From the NCBI RefSeq assembly GCF_020010925.1, contig NZ_JAGJBZ010000002.1, positions 1,364,001 through 1,428,000 of the forward strand: a stretch of 64,000 bases of DNA, read 5' to 3'. The position numbers and the translations under genes were made by a program. The notes below the pieces were generated by a model. It did not search any database, had not been told where the DNA came from, and worked only from the letters and a program-made list of their open reading frames with translations. This document shows, piece by piece, positions 1-9,027 of this stretch (its first letter is position 1; every line of letters begins with the position of its first letter). The DNA comes from Streptomyces griseiscabiei. GTDB taxonomy: Bacteria > Actinomycetota > Actinomycetes > Streptomycetales > Streptomycetaceae.

Positions 1-1
1 C

Positions 2-685
2 GTCCTGGACCGGGCCGGTGTCACCGGCACCGACGGCGCCTCGCACAACGGCATGTGGGACATGTCGATCCTCCAGGTCGTCCCGGGGCTCAGGCTCGCC
101 GCGCCGCGCGACGCCGACCAGGTCCGCGCCCAGCTGCGCGAGGCCGTCGAGGTCACCGACGCGCCGACCGTGGTCCGCTTCTCCAAGGGCGCCGTCGGTC
201 CCGCCGTACCCGCCCTGCGCCGCGTCGGCGGCATGGACGTGCTGCGTGAGCCGGGCACCGACACCCCCGATGTGCTCCTTGTCTCGGTCGGTGCCCTCGC
301 CCCGATGTGCCTGGAGATCGCCGGCCTGCTCGACAAGCAGGGCATCACCACGACCGTCGTCGACCCGCGCTGGGTCAAGCCGGTCGACGAGCACATGGCG
401 CCGCTCGCCGACAAGCACCGTGTGGTCGTCACCGTCGAGGACAACTCCCGCGTCGGCGGCGTCGGTTCGGCCGTCGCCCAGGCACTGCGCGACGCCGGGG
501 TGGACATCCCGCTGCGGGACTTCGGCATCCCGCCGCGCTTCCTGGACCACGCCACCCGTGCCGAGGTGCTGGCCGAGATCGGGCTCACCGCGCCCGACAT
601 CGCCCGCCAGGTCACCGGACTGGTCTCCAAGATCGACGGCCGCTTCGGCGACACCGCCGCCGAGGTGGAGTCCGCCCGCGACTGA
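2..685 (+). CDS. dxs: 1-deoxy-D-xylulose-5-phosphate synthase, C-terminal part
   Basis: The 227 visible residues are the end of DXS, the thiamine-diphosphate enzyme that condenses pyruvate and glyceraldehyde-3-phosphate in the first step of the MEP isoprenoid pathway. The 5' end lies outside the window. The start of the visible part ([18 protein letters not shown]) is the DXS motif in the pyrimidine-binding domain; the following FSKGAVG and the segment from [15 protein letters not shown] to the stop form the transketolase C-terminal domain, including the typical [18 protein letters not shown] stretch. The reading frame is intact to the stop. A strong hairpin follows 20 bases later, so the gene probably ends its own transcript. 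Identity is clear from motif order; which of two common Streptomyces dxs paralogues this is cannot be told. Confidence 0.95.
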   Translation, partial: VLDRAGVTGTDGASHNGMWDMSILQVVPGLRLAAPRDADQVRAQLREAVEVTDAPTVVRFSKGAVGPAVPALRRVGGMDVLREPGTDTPDVLLVSVGALAPMCLEIAGLLDKQGITTTVVDPRWVKPVDEHMAPLADKHRVVVTVEDNSRVGGVGSAVAQALRDAGVDIPLRDFGIPPRFLDHATRAEVLAEIGLTAPDIARQVTGLVSKIDGRFGDTAAEVESARD

Positions 686-705
686 CGTACCCGGTTGAGC
701 TGTTC

Positions 706-745
706 GGGCCGGTCCCGCCATCCTTTACGGTGGCGAGACCGGCCC
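706..745 (+). terminator. Long hairpin downstream of dxs
   Basis: The arms at 706-720 and 731-745 pair at 14 of 15 positions around a 10-base loop. The hairpin begins 20 bases after the dxs stop and lies before the permease gene. No clear U tract follows, which is common for actinobacterial terminators. Confidence 0.7.
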
Positions 746-830
746 ATTCGCGTGAAACCGCCCGCGCCGGGGCATACGCTCCACGCCCCCTCTCGATCAT
801 GTCGAGGACGACAAGCGTGGGAGGTCCCCT

Positions 831-2357
831 GTGAGCAGCACACTCTTCCGGACGAAGAAGGTCGAGCAGTCCATCCTCGATACCGAGGAACCAGAACACG
901 CGCTCAAGAAATCCTTGTCCGCGCTGGATCTGACGGTCTTCGGCGTCGGTGTCATCATCGGCACCGGCATCTTCGTCCTCACCGGCACGGTGGCCAAGAA
1001 CAACGCCGGCCCCGCCGTGGCCCTCGCCTTCGTCGTGGCCGGCGTCGTCTGCGCGCTCGCCGCCCTCTGCTACGCGGAGTTCGCCTCCACGGTCCCGGTC
1101 GCCGGATCCGCGTACACCTTCAGTTACGCCTCACTCGGGGAACTGCCCGCCTGGATCATCGGCTGGGACCTCGTACTGGAGTTCGCACTGGGGACGGCGG
1201 TGGTGGCGGTCGGCTGGTCCGGCTACATCCATTCGCTGCTGGCCAACGCGGGCTGGGAGCTGCCGGCCGCGCTCGGTACCAGAGACGGGGCGGACGGCTT
1301 CGGCTTCGACATCCTCGCCGCCGCGCTCGTCCTCGTCCTCACCGCCATCCTGGTGGTCGGCACCAAGCTCTCCGCGCGCGTCACCTCCGTCGTCGTCGCC
1401 ATCAAGGTGACGGTCGTCCTCACCGTGATCGTCGCGGGCGCCTTCTTCATCAGCGCTGACAATTACGACCCCTTCATCCCGAAGGCGCAGGAGGTCCCGG
1501 CGGGGGACAGCCTCCAGTCCCCGCTGATCCAGCTGATGTTCGGCTGGGCGCCCGCCAACTTCGGTGTGATGGGCATCTTCACGGCCGCTTCCGTCGTCTT
1601 CTTCGCGTTCATCGGCTTCGACGTCGTCGCCACGGCGGCCGAGGAGACCAGGAACCCGCAGCGGGACATGCCCCGGGGCATCATCGGCTCCCTCGTCATC
1701 TGCACCACGCTGTACGTGGCGGTGTCGATCGTCGTCACCGGCATGCAGCACTACACCGATCTGTCGGTGACCGCGCCGCTCGCCGACGCCTTCAAGGCCA
1801 CCGGGCATCCGTGGTTCGCGGGCTTCATCAGCTTCGGCGCCGCCGTCGGTCTGACGACCGTGTGCATGATCCTGCTGCTCGGCCAGACCCGGGTGTTCTT
1901 CGCGATGAGCCGCGACGGACTGCTGCCGCGCTTCTTCTCCCACGTCCACCCCCGGTTCAAGACCCCGCACCGGCCGACCGTCCTGCTCGGTGTGATCATC
2001 GCGATCGTCGCCGGCTTCACCCCGCTGAGCGAGCTGGCCGAGCTGGTGAACATCGGCACACTGTTCGCCTTCGTGGTCGTCGCGATCGGCGTCGTCATCC
2101 TCCGCCGGACCCGCCCCGACCTGCACCGGTCGTTCCGCACCCCCTGGGTGCCGTTCGTCCCGGTCCTGTCGGTGCTCGCCTCGCTGTGGCTGATGCTCAA
2201 CCTGCCCACCGAGACCTGGCTCCGCTTCGCCGGCTGGATGGCGCTCGGCTTCGCCGTCTACTTCGTGTACGGCCGGTCGCACAGCCGCCTCGGGCGCGAA
2301 GCGGAGACCACCGTGGACGAGGTCGGCGGGAGGCCGCCGGGGAACGGCGCCTCGTAG
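831..2357 (+). CDS. APC-superfamily amino acid permease (CAT-like)
   Basis: A 508-residue cytoplasmic-membrane transporter of the cationic amino acid transporter branch of the APC superfamily. The N-terminal soluble stretch ends in LKKSLSALDLTVFGVGVIIG, followed by GTGIFVLTG in the unwound first helix that binds the substrate backbone in this family. Roughly twelve hydrophobic helices follow, with the conserved FFAFIGFDVVATAAEETRNP segment in the middle and RVFFAMSRDGLLP further on. The GTG start at 831 has GGGAGG six bases upstream. It is likely monocistronic: a terminator-like hairpin lies before it and the convergent next gene ends seven bases beyond its stop. The amino acid carried cannot be predicted. 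Confidence 0.9.
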   Translation: MSSTLFRTKKVEQSILDTEEPEHALKKSLSALDLTVFGVGVIIGTGIFVLTGTVAKNNAGPAVALAFVVAGVVCALAALCYAEFASTVPVAGSAYTFSYASLGELPAWIIGWDLVLEFALGTAVVAVGWSGYIHSLLANAGWELPAALGTRDGADGFGFDILAAALVLVLTAILVVGTKLSARVTSVVVAIKVTVVLTVIVAGAFFISADNYDPFIPKAQEVPAGDSLQSPLIQLMFGWAPANFGVMGIFTAASVVFFAFIGFDVVATAAEETRNPQRDMPRGIIGSLVICTTLYVAVSIVVTGMQHYTDLSVTAPLADAFKATGHPWFAGFISFGAAVGLTTVCMILLLGQTRVFFAMSRDGLLPRFFSHVHPRFKTPHRPTVLLGVIIAIVAGFTPLSELAELVNIGTLFAFVVVAIGVVILRRTRPDLHRSFRTPWVPFVPVLSVLASLWLMLNLPTETWLRFAGWMALGFAVYFVYGRSHSRLGREAETTVDEVGGRPPGNGAS

Positions 2358-2363
2358 GCGCGT

Positions 2364-2738
2364 TCAGGAGTTCCCGCGCACCGTCCGGGGCCCGGTCACC
2401 TCGGCGCCCAACTCGCCTACCCTGCGCCGTAGTTCACGGTCGGCGGTGACGACGAGGCAGGGGCGGTCGCGGGCCTCCTCGGCGACCAGTTCCACGATGC
2501 GGTCGTCACCGCTGCGGGACGCCGCCTCGACCCGTACCCCGGGGACCGGTTCCACCTCGCGGGCGGCGCCCTCGACGACCAGGACGAGTTCCACGGGCTC
2601 GTCGCGACCGGGGACGCCGTCCCGGGCGAGCCGGTCGCGCAGGCGCTCCGCCGCGCCCCGCCGGTCGCGCCACCAGCCGTCCGGCACGGAGCCGACGACA
2701 TTGGCCGCGTCGACGATCACAAGCAGAGGGTCGTCCAT
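2364..2738 (-). CDS. PIN/NYN-domain-like protein
   Basis: A 124-residue protein with the layout of small PIN-fold (NYN, YacP-like) domains: LLVIVDAANVV near the N terminus, SGDDRIVELV in the middle and LVVTADRELRRRV near the end. These place the usual acidic residues of a metal-dependent ribonuclease active site. Members are sometimes labelled NTP pyrophosphohydrolase, which the sequence does not support. The ATG at 2738 fits the domain start; an upstream in-frame ATG at 2789 would add 17 unlikely residues. It converges with the permease gene with a six-base gap. RNase activity is inferred from fold only. Confidence 0.65.
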   Translation of the reverse strand: MDDPLLVIVDAANVVGSVPDGWWRDRRGAAERLRDRLARDGVPGRDEPVELVLVVEGAAREVEPVPGVRVEAASRSGDDRIVELVAEEARDRPCLVVTADRELRRRVGELGAEVTGPRTVRGNS

Positions 2739-2881
2739 GGGGACAGGGTCGCACGCCCGGCCGCCGCTCCCGGTAGGTGAAACGTTCATCCTATGATGGG
2801 GGCCGCTCGGCCTTCCGCGTACGTGTGCGAGAAGGCGGCCGGGGAGCCGCGCCGAGCGTCATCGAAAGGGCAGGTCACGTC

Positions 2882-3997
2882 ATGCGGACCAGATCCGGGC
2901 GCGCCGCTGCCCAGGGGGCGGCGGCCGACACCTCGGCGAACGGCGGGGCGGGGCGGCACCGGGCCGAGGCCACCCTCACCGGTTCCTGGCTCGTCCTCGG
3001 CAAGGACGGCAGGCTCACCGCGTACGCCCGCGCGCGTACGGGACTGCTGCGCTGGACGCAGAGCCGGCCGGGCGGCGCGGAGTGGACCGGCCCGGAGCTG
3101 TTCCCGGTGGCGGGGCTGACCGACCTCCACATCGTGCAGGGCGCGGACACCTATGTGCACTTCCTCGGGCGGCGGGAGACCGCCAAGGGCGACGGTCCGG
3201 CCGCCGTGGACATCGTGCACGCCATCCAGTACCAGACGGGGCGGCCGGTCACCGAGTGGCGTTCGCTGGGCAATCCGCACAAGGACGCGGCGAAGGCGGC
3301 ACGCTTCGGGATACCGACCGGGGCCGTGAGCGCGGGCGGCAACGTCCATGTCCTCGTGCGCAACGCGGGCGGCGGTGTGATGCTGCGCCGGGAGCTGGCG
3401 GGCGGCAAGTGGAGCCCGTGGACCGACCTCAAGGGCAGCGGGGTGCGGGAGCCGGTGGCCGTGGTCGCGTACGCCTCCGGGCGGGTCGAGGCGATGGCCG
3501 GGGGCCAGGACCTCATCATGCGCTGGACCCAGGACAAGCCCGACGGGGCCTTCGGCCAGGCGCCGAACATCGCGCTCCCGGTGCTGGCCGGCAGCGTGGT
3601 CGGGCTGGAGACGGGGCCCGACCGGGCGACGTACTACTGGATCGACCCGGCGACCGGGGGCGTCGTCGCGCACCGGCCGGGCGGGTGGGTGATTCCGCTG
3701 GGCGGGGCGCCGGACGCGGGGCCGGTGGCCGTGGCTCGGGTGCCGCTCGACGGGTACGACTGTGTGGTGCTGGCCCATCGGGATGCCGGGGGGCAGGTTC
3801 TGCTGGCGGCGTGCGGGACGGAGAACGAGCAGGCGGGGGTGTGGTGGGCGCCCACGGGGGAGCGGGGGGCGCCCGCGTTGGCGCGGGACGCGTATGGGCG
3901 GGTGGTGTTGGGGGTGCTCGGGGTGGATGGGGCGCTGCGGGTCGCTGTGCAGCGGGATGAGGGTGGGTTGGCTCTGGCGCCGTCTGTTGTTGTGTGA
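2882..3997 (+). CDS. Propeller-like repeat protein of unknown function
   Basis: A 371-residue protein I cannot assign to a characterised family. It carries repeated units of the form R-W-T-Q-x-x-P-G-G-x-x-W (LLRWTQSRPGGAEWTG, MLRRELAGGKWSPW, LIMRWTQDKPDGAF), spaced like blades of a PLL/tachylectin-type beta-propeller, which suggests a carbohydrate-binding or scaffold role. There is no signal peptide or membrane helix. The ATG at 2882 is preceded by a GGGCAGG ribosome site; longer in-frame starts from 2777 overlap the promoter of the divergent gene and look spurious. Codon use near the 3' end is more repetitive (GGG-rich) than in neighbours. Confidence 0.6.
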   Translation: MRTRSGRAAAQGAAADTSANGGAGRHRAEATLTGSWLVLGKDGRLTAYARARTGLLRWTQSRPGGAEWTGPELFPVAGLTDLHIVQGADTYVHFLGRRETAKGDGPAAVDIVHAIQYQTGRPVTEWRSLGNPHKDAAKAARFGIPTGAVSAGGNVHVLVRNAGGGVMLRRELAGGKWSPWTDLKGSGVREPVAVVAYASGRVEAMAGGQDLIMRWTQDKPDGAFGQAPNIALPVLAGSVVGLETGPDRATYYWIDPATGGVVAHRPGGWVIPLGGAPDAGPVAVARVPLDGYDCVVLAHRDAGGQVLLAACGTENEQAGVWWAPTGERGAPALARDAYGRVVLGVLGVDGALRVAVQRDEGGLALAPSVVV

Positions 3998-4058
3998 CGG
4001 GGCCCAGGCGTCTGCCGGGTGCGGTGGGACGGCGGGTGCGGCTCCGGTGGGGCTTCTC

Positions 4059-4099
4059 GCGCAGTTCCCCGCGCCCCTGAAAGGCAGGGGCTGCGCCCC
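4059..4099. repeat. Dispersed 3'-end element, copy A
   Basis: Contains the 20-base core GCGCAGTTCCCCGCGCCCCT (4059-4078), then a short spacer and AGGGGCTGCGCCCC (4086-4099), which can fold back on the core. It lies between two convergent genes, 60 bases after the stop at 3997. Other copies are near 31522, 55777, 59178 and 61737, with a diverged inverted copy near 18795. Confidence 0.75.
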
Positions 4100-4183
4100 G
4101 TGTCTTTCAGGCCCGCAGTCCGTCGTGTCTTTCGGGACCGCAGCCCCGTCAGGCGTTGCTGACCCGTGGCCTCGTCGTCCTTT

Positions 4184-5281
4184 TCAGGACCCCTGCCCCG
4201 TCGCCGGGGACTTCTTCGCCGACTCCGGGATCTCCTTGTCGGCGCGGAGTGCCTTCCACAGGGTCGTCGCCTGGGGTTCCGCGGCTACGACGCGGTTGGG
4301 GTCGGTCTTGTCGTAGGTGACCGGGAGCATGATCGTTTCCATGGTGGCGGGGTCGACGCCGTTCATGCTGCGGGCGAAGTCGGACAGGGCCGTGAGGGAG
4401 TCGAGGTCGGAGTCGGTGGTGAGGGACTCGGTGAGGCTGTCGGCGATCCGGTAGGCCTTGGTGGGGCTGCCGAGGAGGTCCTGCTTCTTGATCTCGCCCA
4501 GCAGGGCGATCATGAACTGCTGCTGGAGGCCGATGCGTCCGAGGTCGCTGCCGTCGCCGACGCCGTGCCGGGTGCGGACGAAGGCGAGGGACTGGGTGCC
4601 GTCCAGCCGGTGGGTGCCCGCCTCCAGGTCGAGGCCGCTGGACTTGTCGTGGATGGCCTTGTCGACGGTGACCGTCACTCCGCCGATCGCGTCGACGAGC
4701 CCCTTGAAGCCGGCGAAGTCGATCTCCATGAAGTGGTCCATGCGGATGCCGGACATCTGCTCCACGGTCTTCACCACACAGGCCGGACCGGCGAGCGAGT
4801 AGACCGAGTTGAACATCACACGCTTCGCGGAGGCGAGCGTGGAGCCGTCGGACCTGGTGCACTCGGGACGGGTCACCAGGGTGTCGCGGGGGATGCTGAT
4901 CGCCACGGCCTCGCTGCGGCCCTCGGGTATGTGCATCACCAGCGCGGTGTCCGAGCGGGCGCCGGCGACGTCGCCCGTGCCGAGGTCGGCGTTCTTCCCG
5001 GAGCGTGAGTCGGAGCCGAGGACCAGGATGTTCTGGCCCGAGGTCGGCAGCTTCTCGGGGCGGTCGTCGCCGATCGCCCGGTCGAGGTCGACGCCGTCGA
5101 TGTTGCCGTCGAGGTCGCTGTAGAGCCAGTAGCCGGTGCCGCCGGCCGCCAGGACGAGGACGGCGAGGCCGAGCGCGATCCAGCGCCACACCCGGCGCCT
5201 GCGCTGAGGCTTGGCGCGGCGGCTCGACGGCGCACGCCTGGATCTCGGGCTCTGGTCCGGCTCCGTCAGGGCGTGCGTCAT
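4184..5281 (-). CDS. LytR-CpsA-Psr (LCP) family glycopolymer transferase
   Basis: A 365-residue membrane-anchored LCP protein. This family transfers undecaprenyl-linked glycopolymers onto peptidoglycan outside the membrane. A short basic cytoplasmic segment (residues 1-30) is followed by one transmembrane helix (about 31-52). The extracytoplasmic LCP core shows ILVLGSDSRSG, ARSDTALVMHI, AISIPRDT, a DFAGFKGLVDAIGGV segment and LAFVRTRHGVGDGSDLGRIGLQQQ, including the arginines and aspartates that bind pyrophosphate-lipid and Mg. It is transcribed away from the Stealth operon, and sharing that promoter region suggests attachment of a wall polymer made there (inference). The C terminus lacks an LytR_C domain. 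Confidence 0.9.
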   Translation of the reverse strand: MTHALTEPDQSPRSRRAPSSRRAKPQRRRRVWRWIALGLAVLVLAAGGTGYWLYSDLDGNIDGVDLDRAIGDDRPEKLPTSGQNILVLGSDSRSGKNADLGTGDVAGARSDTALVMHIPEGRSEAVAISIPRDTLVTRPECTRSDGSTLASAKRVMFNSVYSLAGPACVVKTVEQMSGIRMDHFMEIDFAGFKGLVDAIGGVTVTVDKAIHDKSSGLDLEAGTHRLDGTQSLAFVRTRHGVGDGSDLGRIGLQQQFMIALLGEIKKQDLLGSPTKAYRIADSLTESLTTDSDLDSLTALSDFARSMNGVDPATMETIMLPVTYDKTDPNRVVAAEPQATTLWKALRADKEIPESAKKSPATGQGS

Positions 5282-5649
5282 GGCGCCTCGGCGTCCTCTC
5301 GTTGTGTGGCTTGAAGCGATCGATGCCGACCCTGGGACACAGGCATACGAATGTTCGACAAATCGCGACGAGTCCGAACTATAAACCGACCGTCAGGGCA
5401 GGTCGGGTGGCCCCCCGTTCACCCCTCGGTTACCGAGAGTTCGGTCACGATGTCACTTGCTGTGTGTTTTCTGTCATTTTTGCCTGCTGTTGACAGTTGG
5501 CTGATTTGGTCGTGATGATGTGCCAGACCTGTGCAAGGTTAAAGTTTTTATGTGAATGAATCCGACAGTGTCGTCGGTGTGCAAGTGGTCACGTTTCGAG
5601 CCCGGGGGCGCGAAGGCAGGTGGCCGACGGGGGCTAAGGGGCAGTAGGC
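5282..5649. other. Divergent promoter region between LCP gene and Stealth operon
   Basis: This 368-base gap is markedly more AT-rich than its surroundings, as expected for a shared regulatory region. It holds TATAGT-like and TTGACA-like elements on opposite strands and no convincing short gene. Confidence 0.6.
5490..5519 (+). promoter_or_regulatory. Candidate promoter of the Stealth operon
   Basis: A perfect TTGACA at 5490-5495 is followed 18 bases later by GATGAT (4 of 6 to TATAAT). This would start transcription roughly 120 bases upstream of the GTG at 5650. Spacing and AT-richness support it; no experimental start is known. Confidence 0.4.
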
Positions 5650-7284
5650 GTGACAACTGTTTTTGAACCCGGCGTCCAACGGGCGACGGGTGAATCCAGC
5701 CATGTCCCCCAGGCTGCTGCCGCTCCTCCACCGCAGATTTCCGGCCACGCGCCGAACCCCGCCGTCGCCGCCGAGCGCGGCGATGTGTACGTCGAGCCCG
5801 GCCTGACCCCGCTGGCGGCCCGCGAGGCCAACCGATGCGCCCTCACCTCCCTGCTCGACGCGGCCGGTGTCCCGTACTTCGCCGTGCGCGGCACCTCGGA
5901 CCACGGCACCGTCGTCGCCGTCGCCGAGCAGGACCGCGAGCGGGTGCTCGGCGCGGTCTTCCGGGGACTCGGCCGGTACCCCGGCCATCTGAGCGTGATC
6001 GACCCCGACGCGCCCCGGCCCGCCCGCCCCGTCTCCTCGCGCGATCCGAAGGCCTGGCGCGGAGTCTCCACGGCCCGGGTCGTGCAGGTCAGCTGGTACC
6101 GCACCGACCCCGGCCGGCATCTGCTGCTCGGCCACGAGTACGGCTGCGCTGTCGAGTTCTGGCAGCCGCACGGCGACCACCTCGTCGCACCGCGCGCCAA
6201 CCGCGCCACCTGGGCCGTCCTCGCGCGGGACGCGAACGTGCACGGTGCCGCCCGGCTGTTCAGTCGCTTCGTGTCGGACTGGACGCCGCGGCACCTCGCG
6301 CCGGCGCTCGCCACCCGCCCGGAGTTCCTGGTCGACTGCGCGGACGACATCGGCTTCCCCGTCGACGCCGTCTACACCTGGGTCGACGGCGACGACCCGG
6401 CGTGGCAGCGGCGCAAGGCGACGGCCAAGGGCGAGGTCTACCACGCCGAGTCGGCGAGCGACGCGCGCTTCATCAGCCGCGACGAACTGCGCTACTCGGT
6501 GCGGTCGCTGCATCTGTTCGCGCCGTGGATCCGCAACGTGTACATCGTCACCGACGACCAGGTCCCGGACTGGCTGCGCGAGGACCTGCCCGGACTGCGG
6601 ATCGCGAGCCACCGCGAGATCTTCCGCGACCCGGCGGACCTGCCGACGTTCAACTCGCACTCGATCGAGAGCCAGCTGCACCACATCGAGGGCCTCGCCG
6701 AGCACTTCCTGTACTTCAACGACGACATGTTCATGGGCCGCCCGGTCGCCCCGCACGCCTTCTTCACCCCGTCCGGCACCGCCCGCTACTTCCCCTCCCG
6801 CAACCGCATCCCGCAGGGCCCGGTCGCCGAGACCGACACCCCGGTCGACGCGGCCTGCAAGAACAACCGGGCGCTCCTGAAGGAACGTTTCGGCAAGGTG
6901 ATCACCCAGCCCATGGAGCACATCCCTTACGCCCTGCGCCGCTCGGCGATGGAGGAGGCCGAGCGGGACTTCCCGGAGGCCTGGGCGCGTACGTCGGCCA
7001 GCCGGTTCCGCGCGATGACGGACCTGTCGCCGACCTCGTCGTTCGCGCTCTACTACGCGGCGCTCACCGGCCGGGCCCAGCCCGGATCGATGCCCTTCAC
7101 CTATCTCCAGCTGTCCGTCCCCGACCTCGCGGACCGGCTGAACCGGCTGCTCGACGGCCGGAACCAGGACACCTTCTGCCTCAACGACGCCTTCTCCACC
7201 CCCGAGGACATCGAGGCCCAGCAGGAACTCCTCGACGGCTTCCTCAACGCGTACTTCCCCACCCCGAGCCCCTACGAGCGATGA
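5650..7284 (+). CDS. Stealth-family sugar-phosphate transferase (first of three)
   Basis: A 544-residue Stealth protein, related to capsule phosphotransferases and to animal GlcNAc-1-phosphotransferase, which move a sugar-1-phosphate from a nucleotide sugar to a glycan and so build phosphodiester-linked polymers. All four conserved regions are visible: CR1 FPVDAVYTWVDGDDPAW from residue 236, CR2 with SRDELRYSVRSL and FLYFNDDMFMGRPV (Asp-Asp at 358-359), CR3 with KNNRALL and HIPYALRRS, and CR4 CLNDAF near 510. Residues about 55-200 form an N-terminal domain shared with the next two genes. The GTG start has AAGGGGCAG upstream. There is no signal peptide, so it is cytoplasmic. It heads a six-gene operon; the substrate sugar is unknown. 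Confidence 0.88.
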   Translation: MTTVFEPGVQRATGESSHVPQAAAAPPPQISGHAPNPAVAAERGDVYVEPGLTPLAAREANRCALTSLLDAAGVPYFAVRGTSDHGTVVAVAEQDRERVLGAVFRGLGRYPGHLSVIDPDAPRPARPVSSRDPKAWRGVSTARVVQVSWYRTDPGRHLLLGHEYGCAVEFWQPHGDHLVAPRANRATWAVLARDANVHGAARLFSRFVSDWTPRHLAPALATRPEFLVDCADDIGFPVDAVYTWVDGDDPAWQRRKATAKGEVYHAESASDARFISRDELRYSVRSLHLFAPWIRNVYIVTDDQVPDWLREDLPGLRIASHREIFRDPADLPTFNSHSIESQLHHIEGLAEHFLYFNDDMFMGRPVAPHAFFTPSGTARYFPSRNRIPQGPVAETDTPVDAACKNNRALLKERFGKVITQPMEHIPYALRRSAMEEAERDFPEAWARTSASRFRAMTDLSPTSSFALYYAALTGRAQPGSMPFTYLQLSVPDLADRLNRLLDGRNQDTFCLNDAFSTPEDIEAQQELLDGFLNAYFPTPSPYER

Positions 7285-7413
7285 ACGGCGCCCCACGGGG
7301 CCCGCTCGACCGCCGAGCGGACCTCCCCCCCGATGCATGGCCCCTACAAGGGTCCCCGCGCGCATGCCCCCCGCGCAGCTGCCCCCCGCCGACGACGAGA
7401 CGGAGTTCCTGAC

Positions 7414-9027
7414 GTGTCCGACCAGACGTCGCTCAGCTCCGCCGCCCACGTCTACCAGCGCCTCGTCCCGCAGCCGGTCCGTACCGTCGCCGCCACCACC
7501 GTCCCCGGACGCGTCCGGCGCAAGGCCAAGCGGTCGCTCGCCCGTGCCCTCGGCCGCCGCGAGGCCCGGCTGCACCTGCGCGCCCTGAAGCGGGTCCGCA
7601 AGGCGGAGTTCGGGCACTCCGAACGCCGCACCGAGGCGCACGACGGCCGGATCGGGCATGTGCACACCGGACTGACCGTCGACCTCGCCCGCCGCCTCGA
7701 CCACAACCTGGTCACCCACGCCCTCGACGCCGCCGACATCCCCTGGTTCGCGGTGCCCGCCCTCGACGACCGGCGGATCTGCCTCGCCGTGGAGCAGCGG
7801 GACAAGGGCGCCGTCCGCCGGGCACTACGCGCGTTGCTGGAGGAACACACCGGCTACGTGGTGTCCGTCTCGCCCGCCGACAGCGAGACCCAGGACATCC
7901 CCGGCAGCCATGTGAAGGCGTGGAAGCACTACGGGAAGGCCCGGGTGATCCGCCTCACCTGGCTGCGCACCGACCCCACCGAGAACCTGTGGGTCGGCGA
8001 GGACCAGGGCGTCGAGATCGAGTTCTGGACCGTCAACACCGACCTGCCCCGGGAACGGGTCGTCGGCCCGCGCCCCAACCGGGTCCAGCGGGCCGTGCCC
8101 AGCGACGCCCTCGGCATCGAGATCGGCCTCGACCGGCTCTCCGGCTATCTCGACATCGACGGCGCCATGGAACCGACGATCACCCTGGAGAACTTCGACA
8201 TCGCCCGGCTGGAGGAGATCACCTTCTCCGTCGACGCGGTCCTGCTGCACCAGTACGCCACCGACTGGGGCGAGGAACTGCTGCGCGCCGCCCTGCGCTC
8301 ACTGCACCAGTACGCGCCCTGGACCGACGTCGTCCACGTCGTCGCCCAGGCCCCCGTCCCCGACTGGCTGCGGGCCGACGAACGGCTCAGCATCGTGCCC
8401 GCCCGGCCCGGCGCCGAATGGCGGCTGCACCAACTGCCCGACATCGCCGACCACTTCCTGCTGCTGCGCCCCGGCGCACTGCTCGGCCGCCCCGTCCGGG
8501 CCTTCGACTACTTCACCCCGCACGGCGTGACCCGCCCCCGCCGGGGCCCCTGGACCGCCGAGGAGTCCTTCGCGCCCTGGACCCGCTCCGCGTACGCGGC
8601 GACCGGCCGTGTCACCGCGCACGGCTACGCCGAGGGCCCCCAGCCCCACAGCCGCGCGACCCTCTCCCGCCTCGCCGAGTCGAACGCCCCGCTCCTGCCC
8701 CTGCCCGACGTCCAGCGGGCCCCGGCGGCGACCGGCACCCACCCCATGGACGGGCTGATCCACCACGTCGGCGCCGTCGCCGGACTCGCCGACCCCTCCG
8801 GTGAGGCGACCGTCACCCTGCACGCCGCCCTCCCCGGCCTCACCCACCACCTGGAGCGGCTGCTCGTCCGCAGGGACAGCCAGCAGATCCAGCTCGTCGG
8901 CCTGGGGGAGCCGCAGGCCCTGGCCCAGGGCGGCACCGACGCCGTCCTGCACTTCCTGCGCCGCTACTTCCCCGTGCCCAGCGTCTTCGAGCACGAGGAC
9001 TCCGAGGAGTCGGACAACCCGTCGTGA
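7414..9027 (+). CDS. Stealth-like paralogue lacking catalytic motifs
   Basis: A 537-residue paralogue of its two neighbours. The N-terminal domain aligns well (GLTVDLARRLDHNLV..., TWLRTDPTENLWVG, GVEIEFW, GPRPNRV) and the overall scaffold is kept (LRSLHQYAPW, VPDWL, HQLPDIADHFLLL, LLGRPV, YFPVPS), but every signature has eroded: YTWVDGDDP is replaced by LLHQYATDWG near residue 275, FNDDMF by LRPGALL near 351, KNNR by ESNA, and CLND is absent. It is therefore probably not a transferase and may be a structural or regulatory partner (inference). The GTG at 7414 is chosen because GGAG lies eight bases upstream; an ATG at 7333 has no ribosome site. Its stop overlaps the next start by four bases. 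Confidence 0.75.
   Translation: MSDQTSLSSAAHVYQRLVPQPVRTVAATTVPGRVRRKAKRSLARALGRREARLHLRALKRVRKAEFGHSERRTEAHDGRIGHVHTGLTVDLARRLDHNLVTHALDAADIPWFAVPALDDRRICLAVEQRDKGAVRRALRALLEEHTGYVVSVSPADSETQDIPGSHVKAWKHYGKARVIRLTWLRTDPTENLWVGEDQGVEIEFWTVNTDLPRERVVGPRPNRVQRAVPSDALGIEIGLDRLSGYLDIDGAMEPTITLENFDIARLEEITFSVDAVLLHQYATDWGEELLRAALRSLHQYAPWTDVVHVVAQAPVPDWLRADERLSIVPARPGAEWRLHQLPDIADHFLLLRPGALLGRPVRAFDYFTPHGVTRPRRGPWTAEESFAPWTRSAYAATGRVTAHGYAEGPQPHSRATLSRLAESNAPLLPLPDVQRAPAATGTHPMDGLIHHVGAVAGLADPSGEATVTLHAALPGLTHHLERLLVRRDSQQIQLVGLGEPQALAQGGTDAVLHFLRRYFPVPSVFEHEDSEESDNPS

Noticed and set aside
7333..7413. Upstream ATG for the Stealth-like paralogue
   Set aside because: No ribosome site; the GTG at 7414 has GGAG at normal spacing.
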